Shown piece by piece: positions 1 to 15,412 of a stretch of DNA of 64,000 nt. Source of the DNA: Chiua virens (taxonomy: Eukaryota > Basidiomycota > Agaricomycetes > Boletales > Boletaceae); assembly GCA_019787685.1 (NCBI GenBank), contig JAHNUO010000003.1, forward strand, positions 248,001-312,000. The letters are read 5' to 3'. Positions within the stretch are counted from its first letter, which is position 1. Every line of letters begins with the position of its first letter. The notes below the pieces were generated by a model that worked only from the letters and a program-made list of their open reading frames with translations, ran no database searches and had not been told where the DNA came from. A program made the position numbers and the translations under genes.

Positions 1-1003
1 TTGTCCTATGGCGAGTGATCAGCAGCGCTCGCGAATCCACATGCCACTGACGAACCTCATCTAAAATGGGCGGGTCCCATTGGGGAATGGCCCGTCCTTT
101 ACCTTTACCATTGCATCGCGTCGGGGAGGCAGGTTCTGGCGCGGAATATGCCTCGACATGCTTCGTGTGTTGCTCTGCGGACTGGGGCGGCGTCAGCAAT
201 GCAGATGAAGAGGGTTCACCAAATCGGTCTCGCTGAGTGATCGCCAAAGAAGATGATGGTTTCTTGGGAGTAGACGGTGCCACGCTCGACTGGGATCCTT
301 GGGTGGGATCCAACCCGAGGAAACTGACATATTCTTCTTTTCCACCTTCAGGTGCCCGTTTCCGAAACAGCGGAAAGTGCGGGCTTTTCTTCGGCCTGCT
401 TGATGCCGTGCGTAAATGGAAGTTCATCAAATTGTGCTGGGACGGCAGGCTGAGCCTGCGGTGGTCGGCGGGCTGAGAGGTCTTGCTCTCGGACGCGCAG
501 GCCTTTTTTGATGTTTTCCACACGAGCTCTCCTTTCGGGCGTGTCCGCTGACAGGACTGTCGCGGGGGATGTTTGTGGCACGACCATCTGTCCCAAAGTC
601 TTCTGGACGTTTTCGCTTGGCAGGCGTGGCAGGACTGGCCTGCGGGGTGCAGAGACCGGTTGGTGGAACGTGCCGAGTAACCGCGGGTGAGGCCACTGGT
701 TTCATAAGAATGTGATGGAAGGAAAAGTAAAGGCGCGTACTAAATATGGGGTCATCTACCCAATCTGATATAGGGGTATGATCAGTATGCGGCAAATAAA
801 TGGATCCGGCTGAAACTGACAAAAGAAACGGCACTGTTTATCCGGTGGTCGGCCACAAGTGTAAAACTCGCTGTCATGGAGGGTGAGCCTCCTATTCGAA
901 CGGGGGTGAAAGACACCTACCGACCGGGATTCTTCAGGGTGCCACTGACCTGCCTTTCGGCTTGTTCGCCATGCTTGCAACGGACGATTTTGTCTGGGCC
1001 CAT
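1..1003 (-). CDS. GRF-type zinc-finger protein (3' end outside window)
   Basis: Read leftward from an ATG at 1003-1001. Removing introns 871-920 and 765-820 gives a complete GRF zinc finger within the first 50 or so residues: RCKHGEQAER, then NPGREFYTC, then CRFFYWVDDP, with the Cys/His pattern and the closing FF-x-W-x-DD of the family. The rest is low-complexity, rich in Ser, Pro, Lys and Arg. It continues in other frames through two further probable introns (about 740-635 and 486-430), then stays open to position 1, where the window cuts it. GRF fingers bind single-stranded nucleic acid and occur in APE2, TopoIII and many small fungal proteins. No nuclease or helicase domain is visible here, so I assign no specific role. 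The gene is divergent from the PSMG4-like gene, with 121 bp between start codons. The first three exons are well supported; the later junctions are tentative. Confidence 0.72.
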
Positions 1004-1124
1004 TGGATTCGTAGACTGTATTCTTGTCGAGGGCATGGTTGAGTTTTTGCCGAGAGGCTCGGAGACTCTAGCGTATACGATGCATTATTATGTCACGTGA
1101 GGAGGTTCTTGTACCTGGACTACG

Positions 1125-1601
1125 ATGGCGACGATAACAGTGAGGACGAAATACATTGCACCGGCTGAGCCAACGTTCCCGGCACTGGCGGTGCAGATCA
1201 CACGGCTGGTGGGCTCGTACATGGTGTGGGTGGGAGTGACAGAGGAGACGGCAGAGACGGTGGAAAATGCGCCGCTGTCAGGGTCGCTGTGCAAGGACTG
1301 GGCGTGTGCGATGCCGGGCATGGGTGGGAGTGCGGTGAGTAACGCGGTGGGGTGGTGATCACTACTGAGCATCGCGCAGACGGCGACGACGCTGTATCGG
1401 ACATCAGGTTCATCAGACGTTGCGTATTCGATGTCACAGCGACTGGGTGGGTGTCGGCGATGTCCACTAGTAAACAGCTCTCAGATATTTACAGCGAGAC
1501 GGCTGAACAAGCCAGTGTTTCTGTCTGTGGATGTTGCGAGCACACGGGTGATTTTGGATGCGGAGCGGTGTATAATTGAGATGATTTTGTCACTAGACTA
1601 G
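1125..1601 (+). CDS. PSMG4-like proteasome assembly chaperone
   Basis: Three exons (1125-1334, 1380-1446, 1495-1601) joined at GT-AG introns of 45 and 48 bp give one continuous 127-residue protein. Visible blocks are RTKYIAPAEPTFPALAVQIT and GSYMVWVGVTE near the N-terminus, DWACAMP in the middle, and SQRLARRLNKPVFLSVDV near the C-terminus. This order (beta strands, a central AMP-like element, then an Ala-Gln-Arg-Leu-Ala-type helix followed by a strand) matches PSMG4/PAC4, the small chaperone that pairs with PAC3 (yeast Poc4 with Irc25) to guide 20S alpha-ring assembly in the cytosol. The length fits the family. It lies 140 bp upstream of the YAK1 gene on the same strand. The match is from memory of the family pattern. 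Confidence 0.75.
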
Positions 1602-1741
1602 GTTGAACCGACCCTTAACCGACATATACCACTGACTTGCTTGGTCTCTTGCTCATCGTTCACGACGACGACCAACGCCTATTTTTTTGTTCGACACACG
1701 TCTCGCAGCGATTATTAACACGACGGCGTGCGAGTCTGAGC

Positions 1742-6101
<4,360 letters not shown>

Positions 6102-6334
6102 TGTACGTCCTCTTGTCTTGGTGATATCCCGTCCGCATGTGATTTAGTTGTTGTCTTACCCTGCCGTGTCTCTTTTTTTCTTTTTGTTTTTCAACAATGA
6201 TGAATGAAATGATGAATGACGACGATCAAGCTCTTTTTCGATGTTGTGTGTTGGCAAGTTGCATTCACAATATTTAGGTATCTCATTTGCTTCCAAGCAA
6301 CCAGAGTAATACATCGGCGTGATCTATCCAAGCC

Positions 6335-7352
6335 CTAATTGACAACCGACGTCTTGTTGGTGTACGCCTTGAACTTTTCTTCCACCTCCCACGCACCAGA
6401 CCAGTACTCGACCGTGCACTGAATGCGCGATGCCGATCCACGCGCGCGCTCCTCAGCAATATTACGTTCGAGACCACGGAAGCGACGACATAGGACGACG
6501 TCCTGAGGCCTGAGACGCAAGACGGCGCAGAAATCGTTGCTGCCGTCGCCAATGTAGACGACGCTGTCGAACGTGGTGCCCGATTGACGTTTCGCGTCGA
6601 TGTAGCGTTCGAGTTCCTGGCCTGGTATGTGTGAGTGTGTGATCGACGCGTGAATGGGGAGCGTACCCTTGCACATGTTGAGTTCGCATCCGACGAGGCA
6701 GTTGTGCGGGGGGTCGGTAGGTCCGACGCGACGGTGGAGGACGAGGCGGTTGGGGTGGACGGGATCGGAGAAGGCGGCGTGGTTGGTGATGATGGTGTCG
6801 AAGCAGTCGAGGAGGTCTTGGTGCTATGAAGGATGAGGGTCTGCGAGCGCATGCGGACGGGGGACGTACCTCGAGGATGGTATGGATGAAAAAGGTGTTG
6901 GCGTTGGAGAGGATGACGATGGTGGTGTCGGCGGTGGGGTCGTGGAGGCGTTGGATGCCGCGTTTCATGGCGGGGTGCTGGAGGGGGTGAATGATGGACG
7001 GAGGCAGACGGGGGACTTACGAAGGGGATTTGGCGGAGGGCGCGTTCGATGTGGGGGCGTCCAACGTCGCGTTCGGGGTGTGAGAGCTCGCGGAGAGAAT
7101 CGGAACTGGGATGTGGTTGAGTGAGGTCGGATGGGATAGATGGGGGACGTACACGAGGTCTGTCCATTGGAGGGACTTGTCTCTGGGACGATCTCTGATT
7201 TTTCTACGGATGTCGGGTGCGAGGACTTCAAAGACCCAACGGTCCGAGTCTTGGTCTGCCATGGACCTGTGGAGGTGTCAGATCTCCGAATTCTGAGTGT
7301 GTCAGACTTGCCAGTCGAAATCGAATACGACGAGGTGTTGGATCGATGCCAT
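6335..7352 (-). CDS. PHOSPHO-type HAD phosphatase
   Basis: Six exons (7352-7312, 7266-7153, 7105-7021, 6977-6870, 6823-6667, 6621-6335) join in phase to a 263-residue protein. The N-terminus reads VVFDFDWS, the DxDx(S/T) nucleophile motif of HAD phosphatases, then DSDRWVFEVLAP. Motif II Ser/Thr is in TIVILSNANTFFI, and motif III/IV acidic residues are in VYIGDGSNDFCAVLRL followed by a basic Arg/Lys-rich stretch. Length and blocks match PHOSPHO1/PHOSPHO2-like enzymes, which hydrolyse phosphocholine, phosphoethanolamine or pyridoxal 5'-phosphate. Which substrate applies cannot be told. The first intron (7311-7267) begins GCAAGT rather than GT. The gene starts 32 bp from the divergent TFB1 start and converges with YAK1 at its 3' end. 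Confidence 0.88.
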
Positions 7353-7384
7353 GATCTTATTAGCACTGCCACAGGGACGCTCGA
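7353..7384. promoter_or_regulatory. 32-bp gap between divergent start codons
   Basis: The phosphatase ATG (minus, 7352-7350) and the TFB1 ATG (plus, 7385-7387) are separated by 32 bases. No TATA-like sequence fits between them. Transcription of each gene must begin inside, or very near, the first exon of the other, so the two 5' ends either overlap or are almost leaderless. Confidence 0.6.
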
Positions 7385-9723
7385 ATGTCATCTACCGCCA
7401 AAGCGTCCTACAAAAAATTACAGGGCACGCTCGAACTCACAGACAGTCATCTCCAATGGACCCAGGACGGTAAAAAAGTACCCTCTGTACGCGTACAACT
7501 CCACGACGCAGCCTGTGAGTCCAATCCACACCGCCCGTCTCACCCCTCACACCCCGACAGCGCTTTTCTGCAGCAAAGAAGGCGCCACTCAGGTCAGACT
7601 CAAGCTCGGCCTCGTCAACGACGATGCCGGTCACAACTTTACCTTTTCCGCCACACCCCAGGAAGTGGCCTATGCCGAGCGGGAGACGTTCAAGACGGAG
7701 CTCACCACCATCATTGGTCGCAATCGCTCGAGTGGCGTGTCGGCGGTCGGGGCTCAGACGCCTAAAGGGCCCGTCGTGGCATCGGTGCTGGCCGCGACGC
7801 CCGGTGTGCTGTCCGTGTCGCGAGCCTCGACATCGCGTGCGACCTCCGTCGTGAGCGAGGGACGGACTCTGATCCTGCCCGGCCAAGACGCAGCGACGGA
7901 TTTCAGACTGCGAAAGCGGGTCTTGTTGGCGAACACAGAGTTGTTGGCGTTGCACAAGGATCTCGTCATGAGCGGTCAGATCACCGAGACGGAGTTTTGG
8001 GAGGGGCGCGAGGTGGGTTGTGTGAGGGCGTGTCCCGGGCTTATGTTGACGCGGTCTAGCACCTCTTGCTTGCAGAGGCAGCGACGGAAAGCCAAAAACG
8101 TGGGCGTCCTGGTCAGTTGGTCGATCCGCGTCCGCAAACGGTGGAGGGGGGCGAAGTCAAGATGGTCATTACACCCCAGCTTGTGCACGATATATTCGAG
8201 GAATTCCCGGTGGTTGCAAAAGCGTACAGTGATAATGTAGCCAACAAGGTCGGGCCTGTCGTTTATTTCTGTTCTTCTGTTGTGCTCATCTCCACCCAGC
8301 TCTCCGAGGCAGAGTTCTGGAAACGCTATTTTCAGAGCAAGCTGTTCAATGCACATCGCGCTTCGATACGTTCTTCGGCGACGCAGCATGTGGTCAAGGA
8401 GGATCCTATATTTGACCAGTATCTCGAGAAAGACGACGACGGTTGGAATCGTCATTTTGGCATTACAGTACCATGCTCAAACTGAATTAGAACTGGAGCC
8501 TAGACGACCAAGGGACGAGATTTTGGATTTATACATTAATCTCGGTGCTACACTAGAGGATCACACGGAGGTATGTCGGGTCTCTGATAGTACTGTGATC
8601 CTAAATACATATATGGCTGGTAGACGGGAAACGAGAAGGACGTGACCATGCAAGCTGGTCGTCAGCGTGGCGCACTTCCGCTTATTCGCAAATTCAACGA
8701 ACACTCGGAGAGGCTGCTCAATTCCGCATTGTAAGTCCCATTCACTTATACGTCGCGTTACTCAGAGTGCCTGTCCCAGAGGAGATGTGCCACATTCCAA
8801 ACGGCGACGAACGAACGGTGGGGATGGAGAGGTAATGTTGGTTTCTGCAATTTCGTCACCTCTTGCTTAAATGGGCACAGTCCTTTTCTGAAATAGAGTA
8901 CGACGATCTACAGGATCATGAGTCATCCCCTGGTATCCTTCTCGAAATGCAAGATCGACAGCGATATTTCGAGGGGCAACTGGGCAGAGCCGGGGCTCTA
9001 GGTAGTGGCGCAGAGGACTCGAGAGATGTTATCGACGTACAGAGTGCGTTCAGGGAATTTCTAATGGGAGTAGATGAATGGGAAAGCAAGTTCAGTCAGG
9101 TGAGCCCTAGTCATGCGCCGTTGTACGACTAACACTCACATAACTTCATAGTTGAAAATAGAAAGAAAATCCAGCGATGCAGCATTGTTGTCCATGACGC
9201 AAAACGTTTCCGCACGCTTAGAGACCAAGACAAAGAAATGTACGTGTGTCATCGTTTGGTCACCCATCTCTGACACACCCAAAGCCGATTTTCCGCCTGA
9301 TCTCTTCCGCCAACTCACGACGTGTCAGACAGCCGCAAATGAATTCCTCCGGCAATTTTGGACGTCGATATATCCGCCCCCCTCCGATCTTCCTACGCCG
9401 GCTTCCTCCGCCGCACAAAGATCGGCCAAAGCAGCCAAGATGGCAGGTTACCTCGGCAGGACACACGAAAAGGTGGACGCCCTCGTGAGAGCTGCGGTCC
9501 TGGAGGGGGTCGAAGGCAATAGGGTCGTCGTCGTGAGTGAATGCGTCTTTTTCTGTCTCGATCTTGTCTTTTGCGTTCCCTTGCATCTCTGGGATCCTCG
9601 ATTGACGACTTGATGTAGGCGATGAAACCCTTGATGGATGCCGTAGATCATGCATTGGCGTTCCATCGCGCGAGGAGTGCGGCTGTGGGTGGGTTCGAGA
9701 GGCCTGGTGCCAAGCTGGTATGA
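7385..9723 (+). CDS. TFB1: TFIIH core subunit TFB1 (p62 homologue)
   Basis: Eleven exons (7385-7514, 7561-8012, 8060-8248, 8300-8441, 8491-8570, 8624-8730, 8780-8831, 8881-9099, 9152-9239, 9285-9532, 9619-9723) total 1,812 bases, giving 603 residues in one frame. The N-terminal PH-like domain begins YKKLQGTLELTDSHLQWT and runs to about residue 110. Two BSD domains follow, ending ITETEFWEGREHLLL and LSEAEFWKRYFQSKLF, the paired Phe-Trp signature. The C-terminal half is helical and carries GILLEMQDRQRYFEG, a block I associate with fungal Tfb1. The protein is a structural TFIIH core subunit used in RNA polymerase II initiation and nucleotide excision repair; its PH domain docks activators and repair factors. 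All exons join without frameshift. The 3' flank holds no gene for about 590 bp. Confidence 0.9.
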
Positions 9724-10314
9724 ATGCGGCCGCGTGGGCGTGCATGATGGCGATCTGATCCCGCTTGTGCCCTTTCTTTCTGTGCGATCTCGGTAATCTT
9801 CTTCCCGGGTCGATCGAGGGAGTTTGCAATTCATTGTGGCGTCGGGTAGGCGATGTCTCGCATTGACCCCACTGTGGTTTGGATCTCGCGTCTGCCGTGT
9901 GCGCCCACGACCAGACTACACGTATGTTTGCCTAATTTTCCTGATTCGTCTTATGATACACACGCATGTCGGAGTGTCGTACTAGGATGCATGGTAATGA
10001 CATGACGGGTTTTGTTGCATGGTAGCATCTTTCCAACGTACGTGACGAGCCGAGTACAAGGAAGACATCACACCGAGCATAATGGTACCGGTGCGCCATC
10101 CACCACCTTGTGCTCTCCCTCAAGTAATGTATCGTTACGTATGTGGCTTGATACGAGACATCTATGGGTGTGAGCGACTCTGTGACATCCGGCGATACGT
10201 CGTCTATGGGCACCTACTCGCAGCGGGATAATATTTGCTTACATAGTAGACGATCTCATTTGTTTGTGCGTATTTTCGTCTCCCGCCTTTCAACTTTAGC
10301 ATCCACCCTAGTTC
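9724..10314. other. Intergenic, no supported feature
   Basis: Downstream of TFB1 I see only short unsupported reading frames on both strands. No splice-consistent coding, repeat or RNA gene is visible. Confidence 0.5.
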
Positions 10315-10520
10315 ATGCATCCCGCGTTGCAGATAGCTGAGATTCTTCTGAATATCTTTTCTGTCTGGTAGGCACCTTAGGGCGAGTTTTGGAAATGTGA
10401 CTACAGTCAGCCCTTGGGACCCACCGATCTTGTCGCTCTCCGTACTCAATGTGTTGTGGTCAGAGTTGGCCAATATAACCCCTCTAGCACGCTGTCTTCC
10501 CGTATTCCAAGGTACGACGT
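10315..10520 (+). pseudogene. Truncated F-box gene relic
   Basis: The stretch opens with an ATG and reads MHPALQIAEILLNIFSVW, the N-terminal F-box helix shared with the F-box genes at 17.08 and 21.77 kb, then stops. After about 70 bases that include a possible short intron, it resumes as LNVLWSELANITPLARCLPV, matching the ALDVLWSxLxxxxPLAxCL segment of the same family. The roughly 40 residues that should separate the blocks are missing or broken. It lies on the opposite strand to the other copies. No leucine-rich tail follows, so this is a remnant and not a working ubiquitin-ligase adaptor. Confidence 0.65.
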
Positions 10521-10660
10521 CAAATTTCTCCCTTGTAGACGTCCTTGAATTATGCCTCGGAAGCGGTATTCAGTTCATAGTAGACCGATTGAAGCAGCAG
10601 AGCGGGACACTCTCCGAAGCTACTACACCTAGGAATTTCTTGGGCATGTGGTTCTGGTAA

Positions 10661-11454
10661 GTGTATCTTGGTCTTGGCATCTTTGTTGCTCACTCGTCGC
10701 GCAAGGCCACTAGTCACAGTAGAGAATTTCAGTTGATAAGTGTTACGTTACTGTAAGTGCCAACGCGAGCTTTACTCCACCCGTCACTCGCCACACTTCA
10801 GCATTTTCGTGGTGCCAGTGGTCCCCGCTGCCTGTGCCAGTGCGTGCGACTCGTACATGGTTGAAGTTTGCACGGGCTGATTTCTGCTCATTTAAACCAT
10901 AGAGAGCGAAGGCTTTACATTTAACCTCGACTGATCTAGGTAGGAGATATGGACCGAGAAGAGGGTGGAAGGATGGCCATATCTGTGGAACACACGAGTA
11001 TTGACACGATCTTACCACGGTGGGGCCCTTCATATTTTCGGCACGCTTTGTGTTCAAGACATAATGATCAATGGCTTTGCTTTTTATTCACCGGTAGATT
11101 TGATCACTAGCAGTTTCTTCAAACCGGGAACAGTTGTCAGGACATAATACCGCTCTCGACTATAAATCTCGTGGGTCATTTGCCTTGATCTCCACCAAAT
11201 ATAGACCATGGTATTTACCGGGACCGGCTTACGGGCTGCATCAGCCGTATTGACGCTCATCGCTCCAGACGCTCAGGCTATCATGATTTATTTGATGACT
11301 TCTGCTCACACGTTGAAACCTGGTTTCTCACTCAATCCCTCAGGCTGTTCTAGCACCAATTCTTTTCAAGCTAACCTTCTTTCCACCGCTGTCGAACACT
11401 CACATCGATCGCCCACTTTTGTGTACTTTAGCATCAGCTCGTCCACACCGCAGC
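10661..11454 (+). other. Intergenic; candidate promoter of the NLR-type gene
   Basis: No convincing coding sequence. A TATA-like TATAAAT at 11161-11167 lies about 290 bp upstream of the ATG at 11455 and could serve that gene, leaving a leader that contains an open but uncharacterised frame from 11208. Confidence 0.35.
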
Positions 11455-14400
11455 ATGAAGATCCGGTTTTTCAGCAAGGTGAGAAATCGTACCACATCGG
11501 AAAGTGGAACCCTGTTGCATCAGAAGACTTCGGGAAAGGCCACTGTTCGAGGGGAATCCGACTCGTCGAGCGGCGACCGGACAATGAACACATCAGGTAG
11601 CCAAGACGAGACCGCTGACAAGGTACTCGAAGCCACCATTCAAGTCATCCAACAGGTCACCCAGTTCGTTCCCCTCGACATCGCCAAGAATGTTTTGAAG
11701 GGAATCACGAGTATCCTCATGCTCTTGCAGGTCTGTCCCAGTCTTCCCCTCGGTTATAATTTACCTGACTGGTTACTGTTGCAGAAAAATATTCAGAACA
11801 AGGCTTCCATGATGGGCCTCGCACGGCGTTGTGATACCATCTGTTCGATACTGGCACAGGCAACGAAAGATGTGTCGATGGATGATATCAGTGATGCCCT
11901 TAACGAGGCACTGCGAACCCTCAAGTCGTACGTCCTGCACGTTGTAGAAGTCATGCTCACTTGACTTATATAATTGAACAGTTCCATTGATGACCTACAT
12001 TCTGATGTGATGAAGGCGTTACAGCACGGCCGCGTGCGTAAGCTCGTTGGTGCGACTCTGGACGACAAGCAGATTAGTGGATGGAGTACTGACCTCAGCG
12101 ACACCCTTACGTTGTTCAGCGTACGTCGCTCGCAATGCCAAACCTGCTTGAGACTCACCAGAGAATTATATTGATAGGCGAGCGTGAACATTGTCTCTGG
12201 CATTCGTTCCGAACAGACGTACGCTTTGTTGAAACATCGGGATCTACCAAGGTCAGCACTGGCAGTATCGTTTACATTTTTTTAACACACCAATCATGAC
12301 ATGTTACAGTTCGAAACCCGAGCTTCCGCCAGCACCTCCCGCAATGTTCTTCGGTCGCGAAGACATTTTCGCGAAAGTCAAAGATGCCTTGCTACGCGAC
12401 GAGGATGTCGCGTTGATTGGCCCAGGCGGAATCGGGAAGAGTACAATCGCCAAAGCACTCATCAATGACAACGACATCCGGGAATGTTATGCTAGGCGCT
12501 TTTTCGTCAGCTACGACGGGATGGATCCTGCTGCTATAACGATTGGTTCGTTTGTTGATCGCATTGCCAGCGCACTTGGTCTTCCGGCCCGCGGCGCCTC
12601 AAACAAACGCCACGTGATATCGAACCTGGCGTCGTCCTCTGTGTTCATTGTACTAGATAATGCGGAAACATTCGAGGATGCAGCTGATCCGGACACGGCG
12701 GAAAAAATATCATCCACCGTGTCTGAGATCGCAAACACTGAAGGAGTCACAGTCATGCTGACCTCCCGAACGAGCCGCAGCGCCCGCGACGCCGACTGGA
12801 CACAAGTTGAGGTCCCACCTCTCGAAAGGGTTCCCGCAAGACGGTACTTCAGGAGAATATATCGAGGAGATATCGCTGACAATGACGTCGACGAATTGCT
12901 GGGCGCGCTCGACTTTCACCCGTTGTCGATTCATATCTTTGCCTATGCTGCGAGGGAGAGTCGGTGGACGGGTCAGGAACTCCTGGACAATTGGCAGGTG
13001 CAGCATAGTAAACTCCTGCAGACAGGGCGTAAGAAGGAGAACTTCGGGTTCACAATTCAATTGTCACTGAGCTCTCCATCAGTCAAGAGCCTCGGGGACG
13101 ATGCCCTGAATGTACTGCACATCATAGCATTCCTTCCTCAAGGTGTTAACCGGAACCACATCGCGCGTCTATTTCCATCCATCCCTACGATCTCGTCGCT
13201 CTTGGATACCCTATGCAAGGTTTCACTGGTCTATCGCTACGGGACTTTTTTCACTACCCTCGCTCCCATTCGGCTCTTTCTCCTCGACACAGTTCCAACT
13301 GCAGGGCCTGCCCTTATTGGAGGTATTCGGCGCATGTACTATTCTTCAGTGCGATCATCATCCAAAAAAAAGGACTCACACGCGGACCTTATCATTTCCG
13401 ATCATCTCAATATTGAACACTTGATTGCATACGACATTATGCACCCTCCACACTACATTCGAAATGCAGCACGTGCTTGCGATCATTTTCTTTGGGGTCT
13501 TGTTGACCACAGACTTCGTCCGACATCACTTACACCTCTCATTTCCTCGCTTCCCGAAGGTTTGCGTGATGAAAAGAGCATAAAGGCATGGTGCCTGCGG
13601 GCCCTCGCAGGACTCCACTTTGACCTCTCGAGCTTCTCGCTCAGCGGAACAGTGTATTTAGCTGCCCATAAACTTTTCGTTCTGATCAGAAACCACCACA
13701 TGGCTTCGAGTTGCATCTCCAATGCGGCCATGTCATTCCAGAACCTAGGGTACTGTGCTAGAGCTCGAGAGCTACTAGAGAGCTTCGTGCGATCCCATAC
13801 ATGGAAACACATTGGCGTGAAGGACAAGGCGGAAATTCGTTTCACACTTGATTTGACTAGGATGTCCACCTCGCGTGACAGCCCCAATACTTTCTTTTTA
13901 AGCTCGATGGACGATCCATATCGTGGTCTGGAATCACGTGTGAGCCACTGGCAGGTGAGATTGTCGAGCGGCTTCAGTGCGCCAAGAGAAGTCGAGCGGA
14001 ACCTCGAACCAATCCGATCGCGTTGCATGACATCATCTAATGCATGGAATCGTTGGCTTTTCCTCGCAACCATGGCAGAAGCAGCATTCCTTCGGAGGAG
14101 ATTCGACGTCGCAATGGAAATCCTAAATCAGGCTCACGACGCTGTTAATGGCGATCTCATCCTCACGCTGATAGTCCTTAATTACCAGGCAGCAGTTGCC
14201 TCGCTGCAGGGCAACTATGCGTTCGCTCGGTCTCGTTTACAACACGCCTTTGACACACTCAGTGTGGTTGCCACCTCTTCCTCCACAGATTTCTTGGACA
14301 TGCGCTATATCCACTGCAGAAACGAGCTGTATGCGAAAGACTATTCCGAAGCGCGTCGCCTCCTTGTCGCTGTCGTTACCGATTGTGATATCGCAGATAA

Positions 14401-14634
14401 CATTCAAACGAAAACTAGATCTATGAGGGCGCTCGGAGAAGTGCAGCATCTTGCTGGGGATGCAAATCCGACTCGGATCGCTCCTTCGCGCAAACCTTCA
14501 AACTGTGCAATGAATCTGGCGTGCCACCAGAATTGCTGGACACATATGAACCAACTTTTCTGAAGCTCAATGACGACGAGTTTCCTGGATGGAGGACATA
14601 CTTGCGGGCACGAGCTGGACTTCGAGTTCATTGA
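11455..14634 (+). CDS. STAND/NLR-type ATPase with helical N-terminal domain and repeat tail (frameshifted near 3' end)
   Basis: Exons 11455-11730, 11785-11927, 11982-12120, 12178-12251 and 12310 onward join in phase. About 210 N-terminal residues are predicted helical, with no catalytic motif I recognise; this position in fungal NLRs usually holds an effector or adaptor domain. The NTPase follows: Walker A GPGGIGKST near residue 248, Walker B VFIVLDNAE, a sensor-like VMLTSRTSRS, then a GALDFHPLSI winged-helix-type segment. The C-terminal 500 residues look TPR-like and helical. Fungal proteins of this architecture are thought to sense non-self and trigger heterokaryon or defence responses. Around 14468 the frame shifts by one base; the tail (SGVPPELLDTYEPTFLKLND, DEFPGWRTYL) reads only in the second frame to a stop at 14634. 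That may be decay or sequence error. Confidence 0.8.
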
Positions 14635-14698
14635 CACGAACTCCATAATTCGGATGTGCTATCAGGCTTTTGGATACGGTGATTTGGACATGGACTAG

Positions 14699-15412
14699 TA
14701 GCCGCCTAGTGGTATACTCTGAGATCAGACGCAGTAATACCGCACCTGCACACATGTATGCACAGCTCTGGCATGCTGTAATACTGCACGTTCTGCGAAA
14801 CCGTGACAGCTTCAAGCCCATCTTGCTAGTATGAATTTTTGAAACGTGAAGAGCACCAACTTGAACATTTGAGACTCTGCCCTTGGCGGAACGGAGTTGC
14901 TGGTGCCCAAGCTTGGACTTACAACTCTGAATATTCTTCATTGCATAAGCGCATATCAGAAGAGGAAGATCTAATACGTTCAAATTGTACCAAGTGCTAC
15001 ACATAGATCTTAACGACATACAATTCATTTGGACAGAGTAAGCAAGAATAGTCGAGTAGTGGGATCGCCAACCAGAGAGTCATGGTTGTAGTACATTCAT
15101 AAGACCTGCACTGGCAGGAGATAAATCTGACTACTCCGGATGGAGATTTTCGTCATATAAACCGTTCTTCCCAGGCAGGATCGGAGAGGGTTGGTAAATT
15201 GTAATAGATAAATTGGCCGTCAGGATTCATTGTCTCGATCCTCTCCTCCTTCTGCCTGTTCAGGGCGTTCCCTTGGCATGTCTGGATATCCCTTCAAGTT
15301 GGTAATTCATCCGATTCGACCGTTATTCCAGCATGCTCGAGAACTTGACTCGGAACAGATCATGCAGTCAGGACAAAGTAGAAAGAGACAAACCATGCTA
15401 TGATACGTCACA
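14699..15412. other. Intergenic, no supported feature
   Basis: Between the NLR-type gene and the F-box gene I see no open frame with splice support, no repeat shared with the rest of the window, and no RNA gene. Confidence 0.45.
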
